A DNA stretch of 6,781 nucleotides from positions 1 to 6,781 of the forward strand of contig JAIXUR010000287.1 in assembly GCA_027483425.1 (NCBI GenBank), in the 5' to 3' direction. The translations under genes were made by a program, and so were the position numbers. Origin of the DNA: Cyanobacteriota bacterium. GTDB taxonomy: Bacteria; Cyanobacteriota; Cyanobacteriia; Phormidesmidales; Phormidesmidaceae. Each line of letters begins with the position of its first letter. The first letter of the stretch is position 1. Under the pieces are notes generated by a model. It searched no databases, was not told where the DNA came from, and saw only the letters and a program-made list of their open reading frames with translations. Of the stretch, positions 1 to 5,758 are shown piece by piece.

Positions 1-1
1 C

Positions 2-1183
2 ATCACCATTCTGGGCACCCTGACCGGCGTGGGTGAAACCAAGCTGCGAGCCGCCCTGGCCCCCTTTACCGAGGCCACCGGGGTTGAGATCATCTACGAA
101 GGCACCGATGCCTTTACAACCCTAATACCGGTACGGGTCGATTCGGGCAATCCGCCGGATATGGCCCTCTTCCCCCAGCCGGGGCTGATGCTAGATTTTG
201 CGGAGGCCGGGCAGATGGTGCCCATCACCGACTTTATCGATCGCACCACCCTGGCCGCCGCCTACGACGAGTACCTGCTGAACCTGGTCAGCCTTGACAA
301 CAATGTCTATGGTCTGTGGATGCGGGCCGACGTCAAAAGCCTGGTTTGGTACAATCCCCAGGCCTTTGACGCCAAGGGCTACACCGTTCCTGAGACCTGG
401 GCTGAGCTGCAGGCCTTGAGCGATCGCATCGTTGCCGACGGCAGCAAACCCTGGTGTATCGGTATGGAAAGCGGCCAGGCCACCGGCTGGGTCGGCACCG
501 ACTGGGTCGAAGATATCCTGCTGCGCCAGGCCGGGCCAGCGGTCTACGACCAGTGGGTCAACCACGATATTCCCTTCGCCGACCCCCAGGTTAAAGCCGC
601 CTTTGAGACCTTTGGGGCGATCGTCCTCAACCCCGACTATGTACTGGGGGGCACCACCGGCGTCCTGAGCACCCCCTTCGGGGAAGCCCCCCTGCCCCTG
701 TTTAAGGATCCGCCGGGCTGCTACCTGCACCGCCAGGCCAGCTTTATCGTTGAATTTCTGCCAGACAGTGTTGAACCCGGCATCAATCTCAGCGTATTTC
801 CCCTCCCGCCCATCGACCCCGCCCAGGGCAATGCGGTGATCATGGGGGGCATTGTCTTTGGCGTGTTTAACGATACACCAGCTGTGCGGGCTCTCATGAC
901 CTACCTGGCTACCGCCGAACCCCACACCATCTGGGCGGGGCTAGGCAGTTACATCTCTCCCCATCGCCAGGTCAACCTCGACGCCTACCCCGACGACCTT
1001 ACCCGACGCCAGGCCGAGATCTTGAGAAATGCCGACGTGCTGCGTTTTGATGGTGCTGACCTCATGCCCGGAGCGATCGGCACAGGGGCGTTCTGGTCTG
1101 GCATTGTGGATTATGTCGATGGCCAAGATCTCGACACCGTCTTAAAGGACATTGATGCCGCCTGGCCCCCCGATGGAAAGTAA
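2..1183 (+). CDS. Sugar ABC transporter solute-binding protein (alpha-glucoside/AglE-like), 5' end missing
   Basis: This encodes the extracytoplasmic binding protein of a carbohydrate ABC importer, which captures a sugar and delivers it to the membrane permeases. The reading frame is open to the window edge, giving 393 visible residues. The signal peptide and first residues lie upstream. The GTG at 29 is probably an internal valine, because the first strand of the mature domain (ITILGTLTGVGETKL) runs through it. Typical family-1 solute-binding features, numbered from base 2, are SGNPPDMALFPQPG (48-61), the hinge-region stretch VYGLWMRADVKSLVWYNP (102-119), PETWAEL (130-136), a tryptophan-rich segment WCIGMESGQATGWVGTDWVED (about 151-171) and PGCYLHRQASFI (about 238-249). 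These resemble alpha-glucoside binding proteins (AglE type). Cyanobacterial GgtB, which binds the osmolyte glucosylglycerol, is a possible relative. No permease or ATPase gene follows, so any partners lie upstream or elsewhere. Family assignment is firm; the substrate is inferred. Confidence 0.9.
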   Translation: MTILGTLTGVGETKLRAALAPFTEATGVEIIYEGTDAFTTLIPVRVDSGNPPDMALFPQPGLMLDFAEAGQMVPITDFIDRTTLAAAYDEYLLNLVSLDNNVYGLWMRADVKSLVWYNPQAFDAKGYTVPETWAELQALSDRIVADGSKPWCIGMESGQATGWVGTDWVEDILLRQAGPAVYDQWVNHDIPFADPQVKAAFETFGAIVLNPDYVLGGTTGVLSTPFGEAPLPLFKDPPGCYLHRQASFIVEFLPDSVEPGINLSVFPLPPIDPAQGNAVIMGGIVFGVFNDTPAVRALMTYLATAEPHTIWAGLGSYISPHRQVNLDAYPDDLTRRQAEILRNADVLRFDGADLMPGAIGTGAFWSGIVDYVDGQDLDTVLKDIDAAWPPDGK

Positions 1184-1278
1184 GCTCCCTCGCCTAAGCA
1201 CTTCCTGATTGATATCCACAAACTAGCCATAACATCTAGAACACTGTAACCAAAGTAGCAATGGCTATAGTAAGAGGA

Positions 1279-1337
1279 TGTTTGAAAAAGGCATCACCCC
1301 GTGTTGCTCGTCCTAGGGCCCCGCAAATTTTCAAACA
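1279..1337. repeat. Perfect 10-bp inverted repeat, 39-bp spacer
   Basis: TGTTTGAAAA at 1279-1288 is the exact reverse complement of TTTTCAAACA at 1328-1337. The 39 bases between them do not form an obvious continued stem. No target-site duplication is visible outside the arms (flanks AGAGGA and CCCGCT). Widely spaced short arms like these can be the ends of a degraded insertion sequence or miniature element. A weak RNA hairpin or chance is also possible. Only the repeat itself is seen; the mobile-element reading is inference. Confidence 0.45.
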
Positions 1338-1405
1338 CCCGCTCAGCCAGGTCAACCTTAAAGATATCTTGTTCTATCGCCTGGGGAGGTAGCGCTTCAG
1401 GGCGG

Positions 1406-1428
1406 GTCACCCTAAGCTTTAGGGTGAC
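1406..1428. repeat. Compact hairpin, 10-bp perfect stem with 3-nt loop
   Basis: GTCACCCTAA (1406-1415) pairs perfectly with TTAGGGTGAC (1419-1428) around the loop GCT. There is no T-run after either arm, so it is not a canonical intrinsic terminator. The core CCCTAA occurs again just downstream in TTAACCCTAAT (about 1432-1442). It sits about 73 bases before the oxidoreductase start and about 220 bases after the binding-protein stop. It could be a regulatory dyad for the downstream gene, an mRNA 3'-end stabiliser for the upstream gene, or a repeat-family member. Confidence 0.5.
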
Positions 1429-1491
1429 AGCTTAACCCTAATACTCAACGTTACGTTTTAATCAATTTCTGAATTAGCCCATACCTTCTCT

Positions 1492-1495
1492 AGGA
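1492..1495 (+). promoter_or_regulatory. Ribosome binding site of the SAF-domain oxidoreductase
   Basis: AGGA lies 6 bases before the ATG at 1502, a normal Shine-Dalgarno spacing. It supports this ATG as the start. Confidence 0.6.
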
Positions 1496-1501
1496 AAACC
1501 T

Positions 1502-2812
1502 ATGTTGATAATTGATACTGCCCTGGCAGCCCGCCAGGAATCTGGTCAACCGATTAAAGTTGCTATGGTTGGGGCCGGCTTCATGGGTTGGGGGATCGCC
1601 AACCAAATTGTGAACTATGTGCCTGGTATGGAGTTGGTTGCGGTGTCTAGCCGTAGCCTGGCCAGTGCTCGCAAAGCATACACCGAAGCCGGCATCCATG
1701 ATGCCCTTGAAGTGACCACTCAAGCCGCCCTAGAAGATGCCATCCGGGCTGGCAAACCAGCCGTTACTGAAGATGCACAATTGCTCTGCCGGGCCGAAGG
1801 CATCGATGCCTTAATTGAAGTAACCGGCACCATTGAATTCGCAGCTGGAGTGGTGCTAGATGCCATTGCCCATGGCAAAGATATTGTGTTGATGAATGCC
1901 GAACTGGACGGCACCATTGGCCCCATCCTCAAAACCTATGCCGATCGGGCCGGGGTGATTCTCTCTGGGTGCGATGGTGACCAGCCTGGGGTCGAAATGA
2001 ACCTGTTTCGCTATGTGCAGAGTATTGGATTGAAACCCCTGGTCTGTGGCAACATCAAAGGCCTGCAAGACCCCTATCGCAACCCCACGACCCAGGCGGG
2101 GTTTGCCCAACAGTGGGGACAAGCCGCCCATATGGTAACCAGCTTTGCCGATGGCACCAAGATTTCCTTTGAGCAAGCCATCGTGGCCAATGCGACGGGC
2201 ATGAACGTATCCCAGCGGGGCATGATTGGGCGCGACTTCAGGGGTCACATCGACGAACTCACCCAGGTGTACGATGCTGATCAGCTGAAAGCCTGGGGCG
2301 GCATTGTGGACTACGTCGTTGGGGCCCAGCCTTCCCCTGGCGTCTACGTCATTGGGTTGATGGAAGATCCAAAACAGCAGCACTACCTGCGCTATTACAA
2401 AAAAGGAGATGGCCCCCTCTACTCGTTCTACACGCCGTATCACCTATGCCATCTAGAAGTGCCTCTATCGGTAGCTAGGGTGGTGCTGTTTAGAGATGTG
2501 GTATTGGCCCCGGTTGCTGGGCCAGTAGTCGATGTTATAACCCTAGCCAAAACTGATCTCAAAGCAGGCGAAACCCTCGATGGCATCGGCTACTACATGA
2601 CCTACGGCCAGTGCGAAAATGCCGATATCGTCCAAGCTCAGCAGCTGTTACCCATGGGACTAGCAGAGGGCTGTCGGCTCAAGCGCGATATCTCCAAAGA
2701 TCACGCCCTCACCTACGACGATATTGAGCTGCCAGCGGGTCGTTTGTGCGATCGCCTACGGGCGGAGCAAAATGCTGCATTTGCCCCGGCTAAAGTGCTA
2801 ACACTGGCCTAA
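1502..2812 (+). CDS. NAD(P)-dependent homoserine-dehydrogenase-like oxidoreductase with C-terminal SAF domain (COG4091 type)
   Basis: This is a 436-residue cytoplasmic protein, predicted to oxidise or reduce a small hydroxy or keto compound with NAD(P). The exact substrate is unknown. The N-terminal half is a Rossmann domain: strand and loop KVAMVGAGFMGWG (19-31) with GxGxxG glycines G24, G26 and G29, then ELVAVSSRS (44-52) at the end of the second strand. IEVTGT (105-110) and VLMNAELD (129-136) match the homoserine-dehydrogenase-like pattern. A middle catalytic or dimerisation region follows. A SAF domain occupies about 343-412, the fold shared with the sialic-acid-synthase C-terminus and altronate dehydratases. 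The length is normal for the family and nothing is broken. The gene ends convergently with rfbC across a palindrome-filled spacer, so it is not in that operon. A role in the same nucleotide-sugar pathway is plausible from proximity only. Family call is strong; function is open. Confidence 0.88.
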   Translation: MLIIDTALAARQESGQPIKVAMVGAGFMGWGIANQIVNYVPGMELVAVSSRSLASARKAYTEAGIHDALEVTTQAALEDAIRAGKPAVTEDAQLLCRAEGIDALIEVTGTIEFAAGVVLDAIAHGKDIVLMNAELDGTIGPILKTYADRAGVILSGCDGDQPGVEMNLFRYVQSIGLKPLVCGNIKGLQDPYRNPTTQAGFAQQWGQAAHMVTSFADGTKISFEQAIVANATGMNVSQRGMIGRDFRGHIDELTQVYDADQLKAWGGIVDYVVGAQPSPGVYVIGLMEDPKQQHYLRYYKKGDGPLYSFYTPYHLCHLEVPLSVARVVLFRDVVLAPVAGPVVDVITLAKTDLKAGETLDGIGYYMTYGQCENADIVQAQQLLPMGLAEGCRLKRDISKDHALTYDDIELPAGRLCDRLRAEQNAAFAPAKVLTLA

Positions 2813-2838
2813 AAATAAACTGACACCAAATCCGATCA

Positions 2839-2861
2839 GGTTGATTAAGTTTTAATCAACC
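2839..2861. repeat. 10-bp perfect hairpin inside the palindromic element
   Basis: GGTTGATTAA (2839-2848) pairs with TTAATCAACC (2852-2861) around the loop GTT. It is AT-rich and has no following T-run, so a terminator role is unlikely. Confidence 0.7.
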
Positions 2862-2873
2862 CAATTCAAATCA

Positions 2874-2916
2874 TTAATCCTGTAGGGGTATTGTTGTAAT
2901 ACCCCTACAGGATTAA
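2874..2916. repeat. 19-bp perfect hairpin of the TGTAGGGG type
   Basis: The arm 2874-2892 is the perfect reverse complement of 2898-2916, with a 5-nt loop GTTGT. The core TGTAGGGGTATT / AATACCCCTACA resembles the dispersed GTAGGGGC-type hairpin repeats I recall as common between genes of filamentous cyanobacteria. It is too long and symmetric to be chance. No T-run follows either arm. Confidence 0.75.
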
Positions 2917-2953
2917 CCAAATAGGATTTGGCATGACACCATCTAAGCAATAA

Positions 2954-2999
2954 ATCAAAAGTTCCTTGTGACGAACATTCGGCACAAGGAACTTTTGAT
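2954..2999. terminator. Bidirectional intrinsic terminator between convergent genes
   Basis: The arm 2954-2970 pairs perfectly over 17 bp with 2983-2999, around a 12-nt loop that can add a small CGA/TCG stem. The GC-richer core GTTCCTTGTG / CACAAGGAAC is flanked by AAAA on the left and TTTT on the right, so each strand reads hairpin then U-tract. It lies 141 bases after the oxidoreductase stop and 21 bases after the rfbC stop. The short distance suggests it chiefly ends the minus-strand rfb transcript while also stopping plus-strand read-through. Confidence 0.8.
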
Positions 3000-3020
3000 C
3001 AACTTCAACTGTCCTGATAC

Positions 3021-3551
3021 TTAATCGTCTAACAGCTCCCAGCTGTTGTCTTTATCAGAAATCAAGTTGACAGGTAGCGGCCATTGAATCTTCAATGCCG
3101 GATCGTTATACCGGAGCCCTCTTTCGCAACCTGGGGTATAAAACTCGCTGACCACATAGACAATTTCAGCCTCGGGGGTCAGGGTTTGGTAGCCGTGGCC
3201 AAACATTTCTGGCACATACAGTGCTCGGTAGTTATCGGCACTCAGCTCAACCCCAAAATGCTGTCGAAAAGTCGGCGAGTCAGGGCGCAGATCGACGATG
3301 ACATCGTAGATAGCGCCTCGAGTGCACCGGATCAGCTTAGTTTCAGAGGCTGGTGGCACCTGATAGTGCATACCCCGCACGGTGCCTTGGGTGCCGTTAT
3401 AGCAGAGATTAATTTGGGCGACCTCAGGCTTAATGCCCAACTCCGCAAATTCTCTCGCACAAAAAGACCGAGCAAAAAAGCCACGATTATCGGCTTTTTT
3501 ATCAATATCAACGGTATAGGCTCCAGCCAGGGGAGTTTCAGTAAAAATCAT
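3021..3551 (-). CDS. rfbC: RfbC/RmlC-family nucleotide-sugar 3,5-epimerase
   Basis: This is a cupin-fold epimerase of 176 residues that should act on a 4-keto-6-deoxy nucleotide sugar at C3 and/or C5. By context the substrate is CDP-4-keto-6-deoxyglucose, the RfbG product, rather than the dTDP sugar of the family name. Residues equivalent to the Salmonella RmlC catalytic set are present: H62 in TVRGMHYQ, K72, D83, H119 in FGHGY and Y132 in EIVYVV, plus DNRGFF (21-26) near the N-terminus. The frame stays open upstream to 3767, but that extension overlaps the end of rfbG and has low-complexity, non-family sequence. The ATG at 3551 starts exactly where the family does (MIFTETPLAGAY), 26 bases after the rfbG stop. 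The Shine-Dalgarno is weak (AAGG about 11 bases upstream). The stretch QINLCYN replaces the usual QDNHS, and the lysine after the catalytic tyrosine is valine, so the substrate may differ from classical RmlC. Last gene of the operon. Confidence 0.9.
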   Translation of the reverse strand: MIFTETPLAGAYTVDIDKKADNRGFFARSFCAREFAELGIKPEVAQINLCYNGTQGTVRGMHYQVPPASETKLIRCTRGAIYDVIVDLRPDSPTFRQHFGVELSADNYRALYVPEMFGHGYQTLTPEAEIVYVVSEFYTPGCERGLRYNDPALKIQWPLPVNLISDKDNSWELLDD

Positions 3552-3577
3552 CGTGGGTTGTACCTTGCTGGCAAATT

Positions 3578-4708
3578 TTAAACTGCGGGTACCGGCACTG
3601 GAGCGGCAACTGTAGAAGCCACCGGCATGGCGGTTTGGGGATGGCGAGCTTGGTAGCGCTGAATTTGGGCATCGGCAATAGCCCGAGCCGATTGGCCGTT
3701 GTAGTAGCCCTGGTAGAATTCGACCACCCATTCCAGAGTATCGGCCAAGGTTAGACGGGGCTCCCACCCAAGGCGGAGCTTAGCCTTCGAGCAGTCTAGC
3801 TTCAGATAGTTGGCTTCGTGGGGGTGGGAGCCTCCATCCAGTTGCCAGGTGGCTCCATTGCTCCACAGGGCAGTCAGCCGCTCCACAATCCAGGAGACGG
3901 GCTTGGCGTCTTCGTCGTGGGGGCCAAAGTTCCAGCCCCCCACAAATTCAGGGCCGCTGTTCCACAGATTCTCAGCCAGCAGAAGATAGCCGCTGAGGGG
4001 TTCGAGCACGTGCTGCCAGGGACGAATCGCATGGGGGTTGCGAATCATCACCGGCTGTCCCTGGTGGAAGGCCTTGATCATATCGGGAATGAGCCGATCC
4101 AGGGCCCAATCACCGCCGCCAATCACATTGCCGGCCCGCACGGAAGCCACAGCCACCTGGTGAATGCCATAGGTTTCAGGGGCAAAAAACGATGAGCGGT
4201 AGGCCGCTGTTACCAGTTCGGCACAGCCCTTACTGTTGGAGTAGGGATCGTGGCCTCCCATGGCCTCATTTTCACGATAGCCCCACTCCCATTCCCGGTT
4301 TTCGTAGCACTTATCGCTAGTAATCACCACCGCTACCCGCACGCTGGGAGTGTGGCGTACTGCTTCTAAAAAGTTAACCGTGCCCATAACGTTCGTAGCA
4401 TAGGTCTCCACCGGATGCTGGTAGGAGTAGCGCACCAGAGGCTGGGCCGCTAGGTGCAGCGCGATATCAGGCTGGGCCTCAGCCATAGCCTGCTGGAGAT
4501 GCTCCAAATCTCGCACATCACCCACGATGGATGCCATGTCCTTAGAGACTTGGGCCGCATCAAACAGGCTGGGCTGGGTGGGAGCCTCCAGGGCGTAGCC
4601 CACGACCTCGGCGCCAAGCTGCTGGAGCCAAAGCGCCAACCAGCTGCCCTTAAACCCAGTATGGCCGGTCAAAAAAACGCGCTTCCCGCGCCAAAAATTC
4701 AAATTCAT
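3578..4708 (-). CDS. rfbG: CDP-glucose 4,6-dehydratase
   Basis: This is a 376-residue cytoplasmic short-chain dehydrogenase/reductase enzyme that converts CDP-glucose to CDP-4-keto-6-deoxyglucose using tightly bound NAD. The N-terminus FWRGKRVFLTGHTGFKGSWL (5-24) is the hallmark of the family, with glycine motif G15-G18-G21. The catalytic triad region shows T130 with SDKCYE after it, and Y156xxxK160 in DPYSNSK. Further conserved parts are RAGNVIGGGDWALDRLIPD, IRPWQHVLEPLSGYLLL and WNFGP. The last ~18 residues (about 359-376) are a low-complexity Ala/Pro/Val tail that makes the protein slightly longer than usual for the family. The ATG at 4706-4708 matches the usual family start (MNxxFWRGK), although no good Shine-Dalgarno precedes it. 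It follows rfbF after 140 bases and precedes rfbC by 26, consistent with one operon. Confidence 0.95.
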   Translation of the reverse strand: MNLNFWRGKRVFLTGHTGFKGSWLALWLQQLGAEVVGYALEAPTQPSLFDAAQVSKDMASIVGDVRDLEHLQQAMAEAQPDIALHLAAQPLVRYSYQHPVETYATNVMGTVNFLEAVRHTPSVRVAVVITSDKCYENREWEWGYRENEAMGGHDPYSNSKGCAELVTAAYRSSFFAPETYGIHQVAVASVRAGNVIGGGDWALDRLIPDMIKAFHQGQPVMIRNPHAIRPWQHVLEPLSGYLLLAENLWNSGPEFVGGWNFGPHDEDAKPVSWIVERLTALWSNGATWQLDGGSHPHEANYLKLDCSKAKLRLGWEPRLTLADTLEWVVEFYQGYYNGQSARAIADAQIQRYQARHPQTAMPVASTVAAPVPVPAV

Positions 4709-4744
4709 AACGGTTATGCCGGTAGAAAATTAGAGTCACGACGG

Positions 4745-4774
4745 CTCTATCTCCCAAACTAATAGGAGCTAGAG
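4745..4774 (-). other. Imperfect hairpin between rfbF and rfbG
   Basis: CTCTATCTCC (4745-4754) pairs with GGAGCTAGAG (4765-4774) with one mismatch and a 10-nt loop. It falls in the 140-base gap between rfbF and rfbG, in front of a start codon that lacks a clear Shine-Dalgarno. A second, weaker 5-bp stem (CAGCC/GGCTG, 4824-4840) lies nearer the rfbF stop. Neither has a T-run. They might affect mRNA processing or translation of rfbG, or be incidental. Confidence 0.3.
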
Positions 4775-4848
4775 GCTGGACTGGGTGACGGCAGCCTAGA
4801 CGAGGGGAAGCCGCCATTAAACCCAGCCCAGAGCTGGCTGATCAAGGT

Positions 4849-5622
4849 TTACCAAACTTTCCAAGGGGCTTTTCCTGAGGCCCAGAGTTCTTCTAGCTTA
4901 GTTCTGTCCCGTAGGGTATCCATCGGTTGCCAAAACCCGCTGTGCCTAAAGGCCGAGAGCTGATCCATATTGGCCAGTTTTGTCAGCGGCCCCTGCTCCC
5001 AAACGGTTTCATCGCCTTCGATAAAGTCAATCACCTGGGGTTCTACCACGAAGTAACCACCGTTGATCCAGGCACCGTCGCCCTCGGGTTTTTCTTGAAA
5101 GGACTCAATTTTAGTTTGTCCTTCATGGAGCGCGATCGCCCCAAAACGTCCGGGGGGTTGAACCGCCGTTAGCGTAGCTAAACTACCCTGGCTCTGGTGA
5201 AATTTAATCAACTCAGTGACATTGACGTCGCTGACACCGTCCCCGTAGGTCAAGCAAAATGTTTCAGAGCCGATATGTTCACGGACTCGCTTGAGACGAC
5301 CACCGGTCATGGTGGTTTCGCCAGTGTCGATCAGAGTAATTTTCCAGGGTTCTGCATTGCCCGAGTGAACATTCATTTGGTTGTAGCGCAGGTCAAAGGT
5401 GACGTCTGACATGTGCAGAAAATAGTTGGCAAAATATTCTTTAATGACGTATCCCTTGTAGCCGCAGCAAATAATAAATTCGTCGATGCCATGGGCAGAA
5501 TACGTTTTCATAATATGCCAAAGGATAGGCCGATTGCCAACCTCAACCATGGGCTTGGGGCGAATGCTAGTTTCTTCGCTTAACCGTGTCCCTAAGCCAC
5601 CGGCAAATATAACTGCTTTCAT
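4849..5622 (-). CDS. rfbF: Glucose-1-phosphate cytidylyltransferase
   Basis: This is a 257-residue cytoplasmic enzyme that joins CTP and alpha-glucose-1-phosphate to give CDP-glucose and pyrophosphate, the entry step of CDP-sugar synthesis. The signature nucleotidyltransferase loop AGGLGTRLSEET (7-18) is followed by the RPKPM motif with K23. Later motifs are YGDGVSD (126-132, metal and nucleotide binding), FQEKPEGDGAWINGGYFV (175-192) and GFWQPMDTLRD (229-239), all typical of RfbF. SEET after the G-loop and the length near 257 separate it from the glucose-1-phosphate thymidylyltransferase RmlA. The ATG at 5622 is the first codon of the conserved N-terminus and has GAGG just upstream. It is the first gene of the rfbF-rfbG-rfbC set. 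From memory, Synechocystis PCC 6803 has the same order (slr0983 to slr0985). Confidence 0.96.
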   Translation of the reverse strand: MKAVIFAGGLGTRLSEETSIRPKPMVEVGNRPILWHIMKTYSAHGIDEFIICCGYKGYVIKEYFANYFLHMSDVTFDLRYNQMNVHSGNAEPWKITLIDTGETTMTGGRLKRVREHIGSETFCLTYGDGVSDVNVTELIKFHQSQGSLATLTAVQPPGRFGAIALHEGQTKIESFQEKPEGDGAWINGGYFVVEPQVIDFIEGDETVWEQGPLTKLANMDQLSAFRHSGFWQPMDTLRDRTKLEELWASGKAPWKVW

Positions 5623-5626
5623 AGGA

Positions 5627-5630
5627 CCTC
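5627..5630 (-). promoter_or_regulatory. rfbF: Ribosome binding site of rfbF
   Basis: On the minus strand GAGG is followed by TCCT and then the ATG. The spacing is short but usable, and it is the clearest Shine-Dalgarno in the operon. Confidence 0.6.
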
Positions 5631-5660
5631 AATTAGGGTTTAATAGAATTTTAGGCATAG

Positions 5661-5677
5661 GACATATACCCTATGTC
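5661..5677. promoter_or_regulatory. Perfect dyad upstream of rfbF, possible operator
   Basis: GACATA (5661-5666) and TATGTC (5672-5677) form a perfect 6-bp inverted repeat around TACCC, centred about 47 bases before the rfbF start. An 8-base direct repeat CATAGGAC occurs at 5656-5663, overlapping the dyad, and again at 5620-5627, overlapping the start codon and ribosome binding site. A TTGATA hexamer on the minus strand (5678-5683) could be a -35 box, but I see no good -10 at the right distance. A regulator-binding site is plausible; no regulator can be named. Confidence 0.35.
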
Positions 5678-5758
5678 ATATCAAGAAAGATGGCCAGATA
5701 TATGCTAGACATCGCACCTTGGCATAAGGTTCCCATCGGGAAATTCAAAATTTGTATC

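Larger units (their letters stand above)
1184..1501. other. Intergenic region with two inverted repeats, no gene
   Basis: This 318-bp gap lies between the solute-binding-protein gene and the SAF-domain oxidoreductase gene, both on the plus strand. I see no convincing coding frame in it. It holds a long-spaced inverted repeat (1279-1337), a compact hairpin (1406-1428) and the ribosome binding site of the next gene. I found no clear sigma-70 promoter pair. A GTAN8TAC NtcA box was looked for and is absent. The gap length suggests the two flanking genes are transcribed separately. Confidence 0.7.
2821..2940. mobile_element. Nested palindromic repeat element, MITE-like candidate
   Basis: This 120-bp block holds several nested symmetric features. 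The direct repeat TGACACC occurs at both ends (2821-2827 and 2934-2940). The inverted repeat CCAAATCC (2826-2833) / GGATTTGG (2924-2931) lies just inside or overlaps it. Two perfect hairpins sit between, at 2839-2861 and 2874-2916. There is no coding capacity. Short inverted ends with a flanking direct repeat and an entirely palindromic interior are what a non-autonomous miniature element would show. The fit is imperfect: the left inverted arm overlaps the direct repeat, and two extra bases (CA) separate the right arm from its copy. The repeats are directly seen; mobility is inference. Confidence 0.5.

Noticed and set aside
29..31. GTG as the start of the solute-binding protein
   Set aside because: The frame continues upstream to the window edge with sequence that fits the first beta strand of the mature protein, and no signal peptide follows the GTG.
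191..925. Long 244-residue open frame on the minus strand inside the solute-binding-protein gene
   Set aside because: Its translation is glycine/valine-rich with no family motif, and it lies wholly antisense to a well-supported gene. It is a by-product of that gene's GC-rich codon use.
1246..1259. GTA-containing stretch as an NtcA binding site
   Set aside because: The spacing and second half do not fit GTAN8TAC.
1856..2443. 195-residue minus-strand open frame inside the SAF-domain oxidoreductase gene
   Set aside because: No recognisable domain or Shine-Dalgarno, and it is fully opposite a gene with clear Rossmann and SAF domains.
2839..2916. The palindromes as a CRISPR array or as terminators of the oxidoreductase gene
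   Set aside because: There are no regularly spaced direct repeats with distinct spacers, and neither hairpin is followed by a T-run. The convincing terminator is the one at 2954-2999.
3084..3581. 165-residue plus-strand open frame opposite rfbC
   Set aside because: No domain resemblance, and the minus strand encodes a conserved epimerase with its catalytic residues in place.
3552..3767. 72-residue N-terminal extension of the rfbC frame
   Set aside because: It overlaps the 3' end of rfbG in another frame, is low-complexity, and precedes a start that matches the normal N-terminus of the epimerase family.
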